A DNA stretch of 64,000 nucleotides from contig JAOLYM010000003.1 of NCBI GenBank assembly GCA_028343435.1, forward strand, positions 1 through 64,000, in the 5' to 3' direction. Under the pieces are notes generated by a model, which was given only the letters and a program-made list of their open reading frames with translations, was not told the origin of the DNA and made no database searches. The translations under genes and the position numbers were made by a program. Origin of the DNA: Candidatus Nitrosopelagicus sp. (GTDB lineage: Archaea > Thermoproteota > Nitrososphaeria > Nitrososphaerales > Nitrosopumilaceae). Position 1 is the first letter of the stretch, and each line of letters begins with the position of its first letter. Shown in pieces: positions 19,423 to 28,165 of this stretch.

Positions 19423-19662
19423 TTACTTGTAAAGGTCAAACTCTGGACTTCTTTGTTGACTTTTTACTTCTGACATTACTGCTTTAACAACCTCATTGTG
19501 ATTGTATGTCAAATGTCTCAAGAATTTTGCTGATACATCTGCTCTTGTCTCGTCGTCTGCAAAAAGCATCTCTTCAGATGACAATTCTGTCATCATCTCT
19601 TTACATTCAACACAAGGATCAAAGTCTAGGTAAAGCTTCATGGACAGTTTATGACTCTGCAT
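19423..19662 (-). CDS. Hypothetical protein
   Basis: 79-aa ORF convergent with dus; CVECKEMM. Confidence 0.6.
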   Translation of the reverse strand: MQSHKLSMKLYLDFDPCVECKEMMTELSSEEMLFADDETRADVSAKFLRHLTYNHNEVVKAVMSEVKSQQRSPEFDLYK

Positions 19663-19697
19663 AATAAATACTAGATGTTGACTTGATAGGCTCAGAA

Positions 19698-19769
19698 CTA
19701 GAATTCTTCGTCATCAATGAAAAGTCCAGAGTAATCATATGTTGAATCATTATTTTGGTTTGTTTTCAT
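19698..19769 (-). CDS. Candidate acidic microprotein (23 aa)
   Basis: Own translation MKTNQNNDSTYDYSGLFIDDEEF*; very short, so uncertain. Confidence 0.25.
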   Translation of the reverse strand: MKTNQNNDSTYDYSGLFIDDEEF

Positions 19770-19841
19770 GTATAGAGTAAGTGAATTTTGAATATAAGCA
19801 ATATGAACAATTTATCTTTGATTCTTTTTTTTAGAAAATAA

Positions 19842-20096
19842 TTGGTACATATACAAAATCCCACATGGTTTTTCATTGGAATCATTTTATTGATTCTAGG
19901 TTCATTCATTATGCTTTTTGATTATCCACAAATCCAATATTTTGATAAGATTGAGCCTGAAATGTATGAGACCTTGGAATCTGAACAAAAAGAAATTCAC
20001 AATAGATTGAAAATTGAATTCTCAATTGGAATTGTTATTCTCTTGGCAGGTATGGCATTGTTTGTTACCTCGTTTTTTAGAAATTCTAAAAAATAA
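19842..20096 (+). CDS. Small two-TM membrane protein
   Basis: Two hydrophobic segments: WFFIGIILLILGSFIMLF and FSIGIVILLAGMALFVTSF. Confidence 0.6.
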   Translation: MVHIQNPTWFFIGIILLILGSFIMLFDYPQIQYFDKIEPEMYETLESEQKEIHNRLKIEFSIGIVILLAGMALFVTSFFRNSKK

Positions 20097-20927
20097 TTAA
20101 AGTGGTTTTGAAATTTTTAACTCAAACTCAGGAACAAGTCCCTTTTCTTTTGCCATCTTAAACATCAATTTTACAGCCTTTTCTCCTGGTTCTCCCATAT
20201 CTACAGTTACCTCATTAACATACATGAGTACAAATTTTTCAATCAATTCTCTTGATTTTCCTCTACTGTATTTCATTGCATAATCAATTCCATCTTTAAT
20301 GTTATTTCTTGCAAATTTGATGGATTCTTGTAAATACAAGTCAAATTTGTTAATTAATTCTGGACCAAGTTCTTCATTCATCACATTAACTCCTAATGGA
20401 ACTGGCAATCCTCCCGATTCTTTATCCCACCATTCGCCTACATCTAGAATTTTTTGTATTCCCTCTTCTTCAAATGATAATTGTGTTTCATGAATTACCA
20501 ATCCAACATCAACCTTACCACTTCTCACAGCTTCTGGAATATCACTAAAGTTCATTTCGACATAATCAAATTTACCAATCATTAATTGTAACAACAAATA
20601 TGCCGAAGTCATTTCTCCTGGAATGGCAATTTTTGATTTTTTTATCTCCTCAATTGTCATAGGCTTTGTTGCGGTAACAATTGGTCCATAGTTAATTCCA
20701 AAACTTCCCCCGCTTCTTAACATAACATAATTTGGAATATGTGCACATGCATGAACTGAAACGGCGGTAACATCTAATTCTGGATTCTTTGCTTTTCTAT
20801 TCAATTTTTCAATATCTTCTATAACATGAGTGACGTTGAAATCATCTGATTTTACTTTACCCGTAAACATTGCATAAAACATGAATGCGTCATCTGAATC
20901 TGGTGTATGTCCTACAGAAATATCCAC
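20097..20927 (-). CDS. mqnD: MqnA/MqnD-family menaquinone biosynthesis protein
   Basis: MDISVGHTPDSDDAFMFYAMFTGKV...DVTAVSVHACAHI...GPIVTATKPM; substrate-binding-protein-like family, near mqnE. Confidence 0.75.
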   Translation of the reverse strand: MDISVGHTPDSDDAFMFYAMFTGKVKSDDFNVTHVIEDIEKLNRKAKNPELDVTAVSVHACAHIPNYVMLRSGGSFGINYGPIVTATKPMTIEEIKKSKIAIPGEMTSAYLLLQLMIGKFDYVEMNFSDIPEAVRSGKVDVGLVIHETQLSFEEEGIQKILDVGEWWDKESGGLPVPLGVNVMNEELGPELINKFDLYLQESIKFARNNIKDGIDYAMKYSRGKSRELIEKFVLMYVNEVTVDMGEPGEKAVKLMFKMAKEKGLVPEFELKISKPL

Positions 20928-21007
20928 AATTTTGAAGGATCTTTGTCGTAATAATAACCAAAGTTTTCTTGATATATAATAAATAACATGTAGTTGTATA
21001 GTTATTT

Positions 21008-21127
21008 ATGATCTGCTCTAGCTGTGAGAATCATAAACACTTTGAGTGTATTGATTGCCAAAATAATCATACCACTGAGCTTTGTAGCTGTGATTGCCAT
21101 TTAACAGAGCATGAACATGACGATTAG
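21008..21127 (+). CDS. Cys/His-rich microprotein (39 aa)
   Basis: Own translation MICSSCENHKHFECIDCQNNHTTELCSCDCHLTEHEHDD*; seven Cys and seven His. Confidence 0.5.
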   Translation: MICSSCENHKHFECIDCQNNHTTELCSCDCHLTEHEHDD

Positions 21128-21158
21128 TATAATTAGTTCAAAAAAATAATTTTTTACT

Positions 21159-21569
21159 ATGGAAGACGATCCTCATTCTGATGAAGAAATTTTAGAAATT
21201 TTAAAGATGAAAAAAATTGCAGTTGTGGGGATGTCAAAGAACCCCGACAAGGCTGCACATTATGTACCAAAATATCTACATGAAAATGGATATGACATCA
21301 CTCCTGTAAATCCAAATGCAGATGTTATACTGAAAAAACAGTGCTATGATGTGATTACAGATGTGCCTGATGATGTTGACATTGTAGATGTATTTCGACC
21401 ATCAGATCAGGTAATGTCAATCATAAAAGAAGCGATAAAGAAAAAACCTAAAGTCATTTGGCTTCAAGAGGGAATTCATAATGAAGAAGCAGAAAAACTA
21501 GCAAAAGATGCTGGAATTGATGTTGTTTACAATAGATGCATGTTGGCAGAACATAGTCGGTTATCATAA
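21159..21569 (+). CDS. CoA-binding domain protein (YccU-like)
   Basis: KKIAVVGMSKNPDKAAHYVPKYLHENGYDITPVNPNAD...VDIVDVFRPSDQV. Confidence 0.9.
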   Translation: MEDDPHSDEEILEILKMKKIAVVGMSKNPDKAAHYVPKYLHENGYDITPVNPNADVILKKQCYDVITDVPDDVDIVDVFRPSDQVMSIIKEAIKKKPKVIWLQEGIHNEEAEKLAKDAGIDVVYNRCMLAEHSRLS

Positions 21570-21934
21570 TGTCTGATAATTCATTTCAAGCATTTTATGA
21601 CGAGCTTCAACTTTTAGTAGAAAAATTTGAGAAAAAACAGACTCAGATAAAGATGGAATCAAATCTCGAATATGACTCTGTAAAAATTTTTGGTGAAAAA
21701 ATGGATTCTGTCACAAGAGCAAAACTTGGGGTAGATGATGCGGCAGAATTGGCATACACAACTGCAGAGCATCATCCATACTGGTCCGTTTTGTACAATT
21801 GTACTGAAATCACAAAAACAATGCTTGAAAAATGGCATGATGAAATCACTCCTGAAGAATTAGATGAGATTAAATGGAATCTAAAAGAAATTCAAAATTC
21901 AATATCAAATATAGAAAACAAACTCAAAAAATAA
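21569..21934 (+). CDS. Hypothetical protein
   Basis: 121-aa helical ORF, start overlaps upstream stop. Confidence 0.6.
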   Translation: MSDNSFQAFYDELQLLVEKFEKKQTQIKMESNLEYDSVKIFGEKMDSVTRAKLGVDDAAELAYTTAEHHPYWSVLYNCTEITKTMLEKWHDEITPEELDEIKWNLKEIQNSISNIENKLKK

Positions 21935-21966
21935 TCAGATAAATACAATAAAATGGAAAATAATTC

Positions 21967-23187
21967 ATGACGATAAAAATTGGAATTATAGGTAAAACAA
22001 ATACTGGCAAAACCACCTTCTTCAATTCTGCAACATTAGCATCTACTGAAATTTCCACATATCCATTTACAACAAAAAAACCACAAACAGGAACTGGTCA
22101 GGCAATTACTTTGTGTGTTCATATGGAGTTTAATGTTCAAGATGAACCAAACAATTCAAAATGTGTTGATGGATGGCGTTACATTCCTATTGAATTAATT
22201 GATTTACCTGGATTAATCAAAGATGCATGGAAAGGGAAGGGATTGGGAAACCAATTTCTTTCTATTGCTGCACAATCTGATGCGTTGTTACATGTTGTTG
22301 ATTGTTCTGGAAGTATTGATGCAACAGGAAAAATAACAGAACCTGGTTCTGGTGATCCTGTATCTGACTTTGCTGATATTGAAGAAGAGTTGGTAATGTG
22401 GTATCAAAAAATTCTAGAAGGAAATCGAGATAAACTTTCTAAAAATATTCGTGATGGTACAGACCAAGTTGATGCATTAACTGAACTATACCAAGGAATT
22501 GGTGTTAAAAAATCACATGTAATTCAGGCACTAAAAACTACAAATTTAGAAGAAATTGCTTTTGATGACTTTGATATGGGTCAAACAAAAGAATTTGCAA
22601 AAATCTTACGTAAAATTTCAAAACCTACTCTCATAGTTGCAAACAAAATTGATGTTCCTGGTGCTGACAAAAACTTTAATCGTCTTCGTGAACGATATAA
22701 TGAAGTCATCACTGTCCCTGCAAGTGCTGATAGTGAGTTAACTCTAAGACGTGCAGAACAGCAAGATTTGATAAAATATTCTCCAGGATCTGAACAGTTT
22801 GATATTGTTAAACCTGAAGAATTAAACGATAAACAAACAAACGCACTTAATTTCATCAAACAAGATATCATGGGTGAATATATGCGAACTGGAGTTCAAT
22901 TTGCAATAAATGTCACCGTCTTCAAATTATTAAAAATGAATGCAGTTTACCCAGTCGCTGATGAGAATAAACTTTCTGATAAAAAAGGACACATACTTCC
23001 TGATTTGATTTTACTCAAAGATGGAGCAACCGTAAAAGACTTGGCAAATGAAATTCACACCGGATTATCAAAGGGATTATTACATGCAAAAGATTTGAGG
23101 TACAATCTTAGATTGCCAACCCACTATCAGTTGCGAGATAGAGATGTTATTTCACTAGTAAGCGCAACAAAGAAAGCCTCTGGATAA
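21967..23187 (+). CDS. Obg/YchF-related GTPase with C-terminal TGS domain
   Basis: GIIGKTNTGKTTFFNSAT, IDLPGLIKDAWKGKGLGNQFL, NKID; Ygr210-like. Confidence 0.9.
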   Translation: MTIKIGIIGKTNTGKTTFFNSATLASTEISTYPFTTKKPQTGTGQAITLCVHMEFNVQDEPNNSKCVDGWRYIPIELIDLPGLIKDAWKGKGLGNQFLSIAAQSDALLHVVDCSGSIDATGKITEPGSGDPVSDFADIEEELVMWYQKILEGNRDKLSKNIRDGTDQVDALTELYQGIGVKKSHVIQALKTTNLEEIAFDDFDMGQTKEFAKILRKISKPTLIVANKIDVPGADKNFNRLRERYNEVITVPASADSELTLRRAEQQDLIKYSPGSEQFDIVKPEELNDKQTNALNFIKQDIMGEYMRTGVQFAINVTVFKLLKMNAVYPVADENKLSDKKGHILPDLILLKDGATVKDLANEIHTGLSKGLLHAKDLRYNLRLPTHYQLRDRDVISLVSATKKASG

Positions 23188-23202
23188 AATTAGTGGTTAT
23201 CA

Positions 23203-24120
23203 ATGGAGTCTGTAAATTTTGTAATCTTAGGTGACCAATCAATTGCAACTGATTTTGGCAAAAAAGGTACGTCTACTGATCTAACATTATTTGATAGAAA
23301 AGAAGCAGAAAAAATTTACACGTTTGTAACTCCAAATGGATTTCCCGAAAAAATCCAACCTCTATTTCAGGCAATTGCGTTAGCAGAATACGTAATTTTT
23401 CACGTAAGTGCATTAGATAAATTCACGGGTGAACAAATTCTTGCATTAGATGCGCTTGGAAAAAAAGATGGAATTTTATCTCATTCATATGATGTTGATG
23501 AGGCTAGATTAGATTTAATGATAAAGGGAACTGTAATTGAAGGATACACGAAAGTTGAACAGGATAAAATTAAAGAAGAATTAGCAAACTTTACCGTTGC
23601 AAAAAAAGATGGAAGTACCAGTATTGTAATTGATCATACATTTGATGTCAAAGGTGTGGGAACCGTGGCATTAGGAAAGGTTCTGTCTGGAAAAATTACT
23701 CAATATGATAAGATTCAGCACTATCCCTCTGAAATTGAAGCGATGGTAAAATCAATTCAGATGCATGACGATGATGTCAAAGAATCCATTTCTCCTGCTA
23801 GAGTTGGATTATCTCTTAAAAATATCAAACATGATGAGATAACTCGTGGTGATGTCTTATCAAATGATACTTCAATCAAAACAGTAACTGAAATTACTAT
23901 AGACTATAAACAAAATCAGTTCTTCAAATCAACTTTGGCAGAAAATCAAATGTGTCTTGTAAGTGTAGGTCTTCAGATAAAGGCTGCAAAATTTGCATCC
24001 GTATCTCCTATGAAACTTACATTTGAAAAACCGGTTATTGTAATGCCTGGTGATGTATGTGTACTACTAAAACCTGAATCAAATACGGTTCGCATAATTG
24101 GAAGCGGTGTGCCACAATGA
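23203..24120 (+). CDS. SelB/EF-Tu-like protein with degenerate G domain
   Basis: Domain II-like IDHTFDVKGVGTVALGKVLSGKITQYDKIQHYP; N-terminus GDQSIATDFGKKGTSTDLTLF lacks a GxxxxGK[ST] P-loop. Confidence 0.75.
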   Translation: MESVNFVILGDQSIATDFGKKGTSTDLTLFDRKEAEKIYTFVTPNGFPEKIQPLFQAIALAEYVIFHVSALDKFTGEQILALDALGKKDGILSHSYDVDEARLDLMIKGTVIEGYTKVEQDKIKEELANFTVAKKDGSTSIVIDHTFDVKGVGTVALGKVLSGKITQYDKIQHYPSEIEAMVKSIQMHDDDVKESISPARVGLSLKNIKHDEITRGDVLSNDTSIKTVTEITIDYKQNQFFKSTLAENQMCLVSVGLQIKAAKFASVSPMKLTFEKPVIVMPGDVCVLLKPESNTVRIIGSGVPQ

Positions 24121-24236
24121 AACCTGCAAGAGCATGTCCAATATGTCCTGAATGTGGTTCTAAAAAATTTGAAAGACTAGACGATAATGGAGTAAAGCTC
24201 CAATGTGCAAGTTGCAAAAAAATAATTACTTTATAA
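24117..24236 (+). CDS. Small zinc-ribbon protein (39 aa), translationally coupled
   Basis: Own translation MKPARACPICPECGSKKFERLDDNGVKLQCASCKKIITL*; ATGA overlap with upstream stop. Confidence 0.65.
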   Translation: MKPARACPICPECGSKKFERLDDNGVKLQCASCKKIITL

Positions 24237-24476
24237 TTATCTAGAAAGACATTCTGACAAATCCTCATGAAATTTACTTGCCTGATAATCGTTTAGACTA
24301 TCATCTCTATCTTCTAATGCAAATTTCTCCATTTCACTACATGTCCATCCTTCCCATATTCGAGGATTTGTAACGTTTTTCTCATACATGTTAATTCCTA
24401 TAATGCTGAGAGGAACTACAATTGCAAATATTGCAATTATTAGTAACTTTACAAATTTTGGATTATCTGTAATCAT
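24237..24476 (-). CDS. Small membrane protein
   Basis: MITDNPKFVKLLIIAIFAIVVPLSIIGINMYEKN...; start at internal Met rather than 24608. Confidence 0.6.
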   Translation of the reverse strand: MITDNPKFVKLLIIAIFAIVVPLSIIGINMYEKNVTNPRIWEGWTCSEMEKFALEDRDDSLNDYQASKFHEDLSECLSR

Positions 24477-24524
24477 GAACTTGATTATTGCATAGATTAT
24501 ATAGAATCTCCTTTGAATTTTAGT

Positions 24525-25523
24525 ATGGCAAAGACATGGAAAGACGCAGACATTAGTCTTGACCCTATCAAAGACCAAACTGTCGCAGTAATTGGATATG
24601 GTATCCAAGGTGATGCACAGGCAAACAACATGAAAGACTCAGGTCTCAAAGTTATTGTTGGTCTAAAAGAGGGTAGTCCAACTTGGCAAAAAGCAAAAGA
24701 TGATGGACATGAAGTCATGTCAGTAGCTGATGCCACAAAAAAAGCAGACATTGTTCATATTTTAATTCCTGATATGGTTCAAGCCAAAGTGTACAAAGAA
24801 GAGATTGGCCCAAACCTCTCTGATGGAAAAGCATTATCATTTTCACATGCAGCAGCAATTTACTGGAAATGGATTGACGCACCAGAAAATGTTGATCTAA
24901 TTATGGTTGCCCCAAAAGGTCCTGGCTCTAAAGTTAGAGAGACATATCTACAAAACTTTGGAACTCCATCAATTGTTGCAGTAGAACAAGATAAAACAGG
25001 AAAAGCATGGGATAGAACATTAGGAATTGCAAAAGCAATCGGTAGTGCACGTGCAGGATTAATACAAACAACATTCAAAGAAGAAGTAGAAACTGACTGG
25101 TTTGGAGAACAAGCCGATTTATGCGGAGGTTCAGCTTCAATGGTAGTTAACGCATTTGAAACTCTAGTAGAAGCAGGTTATCAACCAGAAATTGCATACT
25201 TTGAGGTATTACACGAATTAAAATTAATTGTAGACATGATTCAAAGATATGGAATTAATGGAATGTGGAGACGTGTTTCAGAGACTGCAAGATACGGTGG
25301 ATTAACAAGAGGTCCAATGGTAATGACACCTGATACAAAAGCAAATATGAAAAAAGTTCTAACAATGATTCAAGACGGAACATTCAACAAAGAATGGATT
25401 GACAATTATCAAAATGAAGGAAAGGCCGCATTTGATAAATACATGAAAGACTTGGATGGTCATCAAATCGAAACTGTAGGAAAGCAGATGAGAAAAATGA
25501 TGTGGCCAGATTCTACTGAATAA
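24525..25523 (+). CDS. ilvC: Ketol-acid reductoisomerase
   Basis: VAVIGYGIQGDAQANNMKDSG, APKGPGSKVRE, EQADLCGG, ETARYGGLTRGP. Start at MAKTWKD. Confidence 0.95.
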   Translation: MAKTWKDADISLDPIKDQTVAVIGYGIQGDAQANNMKDSGLKVIVGLKEGSPTWQKAKDDGHEVMSVADATKKADIVHILIPDMVQAKVYKEEIGPNLSDGKALSFSHAAAIYWKWIDAPENVDLIMVAPKGPGSKVRETYLQNFGTPSIVAVEQDKTGKAWDRTLGIAKAIGSARAGLIQTTFKEEVETDWFGEQADLCGGSASMVVNAFETLVEAGYQPEIAYFEVLHELKLIVDMIQRYGINGMWRRVSETARYGGLTRGPMVMTPDTKANMKKVLTMIQDGTFNKEWIDNYQNEGKAAFDKYMKDLDGHQIETVGKQMRKMMWPDSTE

Positions 25524-25525
25524 AG

Positions 25526-25948
25526 TTATAATTTTCTTAGTTTAGAAACGCCTTTTGTAATATGTTCAATTATCAAATCTAGTGATGTTCCTGGACCAAA
25601 GTTTCCTGTAACTCCTGATTTTTCTAATGCTTTTTTATCTTCTTCAGGGATTACTCCTCCTCCAACAACCAGCACGTCGTTGATCTTTTTCTTTTTCAAC
25701 TCTTTTACAACTCTTGGAAATAATGTTCCGTGAGCCCCATTAAGCAAACTTAAGGCGACAGCATCTGCATCTTCATCTTCTACAATTTGTGCAATTCTGT
25801 CTGGTGTTGCAAATAATCCTGAATAGATTACTTCCATTCCTGCATCTCTGAATGCTCTACATAGGATTAGAGCGCCTCTATCATGGCCGTCTAGACCCAA
25901 TTTTGCAACTAGAATTTTAACTCGTCGTGATTGTACCTTCTGCTTCAT
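25526..25948 (-). CDS. Methylmalonyl-CoA mutase, B12-binding small subunit
   Basis: KILVAKLGLDGHDRGALILCRAFRDAGMEVIYSGLF (DxHxxG cobalamin motif). Confidence 0.93.
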   Translation of the reverse strand: MKQKVQSRRVKILVAKLGLDGHDRGALILCRAFRDAGMEVIYSGLFATPDRIAQIVEDEDADAVALSLLNGAHGTLFPRVVKELKKKKINDVLVVGGGVIPEEDKKALEKSGVTGNFGPGTSLDLIIEHITKGVSKLRKL

Positions 25949-25960
25949 GATTTAATTCTT

Positions 25961-26027
25961 AAAATTTGGCTTTAAAATCTTTCTTTACATCTAAGATTTT
26001 TAATCAAGCACTGAGATTGCTTTGTAT
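25961..26027. repeat. Direct repeat copy 1 (promoter/leader segment)
   Basis: AAAATTTGGCTTTAAAATCTTTCTTTACATCTAAGATTTTTAATCAAG... matches 28099 onward over the first 48 nt with 1 mismatch. Confidence 0.9.
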
Positions 26028-26029
26028 TC

Positions 26030-27235
26030 ATGGGGATTTCATTAAATATTGTATTTCTTTTTGCGTTGATTCTGGTAGGAATTAGTCTACTTTCTGTAGT
26101 GTTTCCTGCATTAATTTTGCATGAATTTGGACACATCTCTACTAATCAATATGATCAATTTGAGATTGGAAATAATGCCGTGCTTTTAGTTGTAAGTAAC
26201 ATTATAATTTTCTCAATTGGATACTTGTATAAAACTAACAAACTTGCAAATTTTTCATCATCGCTTAATAAAATTAGAAATTTTGAAATATCCAAAAAAC
26301 AATCTTTGATTGGTGGGATAATAATACTAATTGTATATTCTACGGCAGCTATTCCTGAATTAACAATAGATGAATCAACACAATTCCCTGATTACAAAAT
26401 TCTCATTTCTGGTTTAGATAGCTTTCCTGTAACTGATTCTGGAGATATGATTGCAGATGAACAAAATAGTAGATTTGTTCGTATGATTCTTTTAGGATTC
26501 TCGCAAGATGTTCTTGGCAACATCAAAGTTATTCCATTATTGTTTAGTATACTGTTGGTATCTGTTGCTGGTCTGGTTGCTGTTGAAATATCTCGTAGAA
26601 GAATTACTGGTTTAGTTGCAATGATCGTTCTTTTACAGGGATATACCTTTCTTGAATATGACACAATAGCTGTATATGAAAATCTCTGGGTGGCCTTTTT
26701 TCTTTTATCAATTTACACAATTCATAAAAAATGGCATTTCTCAGGAATACTTTATCTACTTTCTGTATTTTCAAAAGCATTCTCTACCCCATTTTTAATT
26801 TTGAATATTTTCTATGTACTGAAATCCGAAAATAATTCTTCTACTAAAATTAGAATACTGATTTCATATGGAATAATAATTTTAATAATGCTTGGATTGT
26901 TCTCATTAGGAAATACAATATATGATGATGTAATTCAGATTGATCTTAATCGTTTCATGAATAGTTTATCGGATTTCTCATCACAAATGCGTTTTGATAC
27001 GTTCTTGTTAATTATGTTACTTCCTACAATTGTTGGGTTATTTTTTGTTTCGCGCACTGGATTAAAACATGCAGAATCCTTGTTATTCTTTATTCCTAGT
27101 CTTCTATTAGCTGGTCCATTAGTTGCTTTATTGACTGATTTCTATGTGATTTTACCTTATCGATTCATTCCTTTGATTGTATTTTTTTCAATTTCAATTG
27201 CAATTGTAATATTTAGAAATACTAAATCTTCTTAA
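26030..27235 (+). CDS. Polytopic membrane protein (possibly GT39-like glycosyltransferase)
   Basis: Many TM segments; LTIDESTQFPDYKILISG...ISRRRITGLVAMIVLLQGY; family call is inference. Confidence 0.7.
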   Translation: MGISLNIVFLFALILVGISLLSVVFPALILHEFGHISTNQYDQFEIGNNAVLLVVSNIIIFSIGYLYKTNKLANFSSSLNKIRNFEISKKQSLIGGIIILIVYSTAAIPELTIDESTQFPDYKILISGLDSFPVTDSGDMIADEQNSRFVRMILLGFSQDVLGNIKVIPLLFSILLVSVAGLVAVEISRRRITGLVAMIVLLQGYTFLEYDTIAVYENLWVAFFLLSIYTIHKKWHFSGILYLLSVFSKAFSTPFLILNIFYVLKSENNSSTKIRILISYGIIILIMLGLFSLGNTIYDDVIQIDLNRFMNSLSDFSSQMRFDTFLLIMLLPTIVGLFFVSRTGLKHAESLLFFIPSLLLAGPLVALLTDFYVILPYRFIPLIVFFSISIAIVIFRNTKSS

Positions 27236-28085
27236 AAATTTCAGTAACTTTCCATGTACTGTCGCCTTTGTCTACATTTATTGCAGGAAATAATGCAAAA
27301 ACCAAATCAATTTTCAAAGACATTTCTCTTCCATCTAGTTGTCCATCTCTTACTATCTCAGATGATTTTGTCATTCCAAAAAATTTTCTCTCTTTTTCAA
27401 AAGAACTCATTTCCGTTTCATAATACCATCTTATGTAATCATTTTGACCAATTTTAATAATTTCTTTTTTATAATTTATTGAATTTTGTTCTTTTCCATC
27501 AAGATGTTTTTCAGTCAGTCTTGTAGGTGATATACTAGTTCCTGAATTTTCAATTACACTAACTAACATGCCATTATTGTCTCTAACAATTTGCTGAATA
27601 TTTACAATATATTCTCCATTAGTTTCTCTTACATCGAATGTATTGACTTGTGTAAACATAAAATTACGTTTTAATTTTATATCTTCATTTTCAGGATTTA
27701 TTTCTAGCATATTCTCAAAAATTTGTAATGCTTGTAATGGTCCACAATTAAGATATGATTCACATTCAAATTCTGATAAAATGGTTGCTTTACCTTTCAG
27801 TGCTGTTAAATTTTCAGGATCATTTTTTAAAACTAATGAAAAATCATTAAGACTCGATTCGGTATCTTCTATTTTTGCAAATGCCACTGCTCTGTTCAAT
27901 AATGCTTTTTCATTACTTGGATCTATATGCAAAACTTTTGTATATTCTTCAATTGCAGCAACATACTCTTCATTTTTCATTAATATGTATGCTGAATTAT
28001 TGGTTTCTTCTACTAAATCTCCATATGCATTTAGAGAAAAAATACCAATCATAATTGAAATTATGACAAATAACACAATTTTCAT
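27222..28085 (-). CDS. Exported TPR repeat protein
   Basis: Signal peptide plus YVAAIEEYTKVLHIDPSNEKALLNRAVAFAKIEDTESSLNDF. Confidence 0.8.
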   Translation of the reverse strand: MKIVLFVIISIMIGIFSLNAYGDLVEETNNSAYILMKNEEYVAAIEEYTKVLHIDPSNEKALLNRAVAFAKIEDTESSLNDFSLVLKNDPENLTALKGKATILSEFECESYLNCGPLQALQIFENMLEINPENEDIKLKRNFMFTQVNTFDVRETNGEYIVNIQQIVRDNNGMLVSVIENSGTSISPTRLTEKHLDGKEQNSINYKKEIIKIGQNDYIRWYYETEMSSFEKERKFFGMTKSSEIVRDGQLDGREMSLKIDLVFALFPAINVDKGDSTWKVTEIFKKI

Positions 28086-28098
28086 TTAATCAATTGAT

Positions 28099-28165
28099 AA
28101 AATTTGGCTTTAAAATCTTTCTTCACATCTAAGATTTTTAATCAAGGGATGAGACGGTTTTGTAT
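28099..28165. repeat. Direct repeat copy 2 (promoter/leader segment of meaB)
   Basis: AAAATTTGGCTTTAAAATCTTTCTTCACATCTAAGATTTTTAATCAAG...; see copy 1. Confidence 0.9.

Noticed and set aside
24237-24608. Full-length 123-aa version and the 24497..24751 minus ORF
   Set aside because: Both overlap the ilvC 5' end; a shorter start at 24476 gives a plausible membrane protein.
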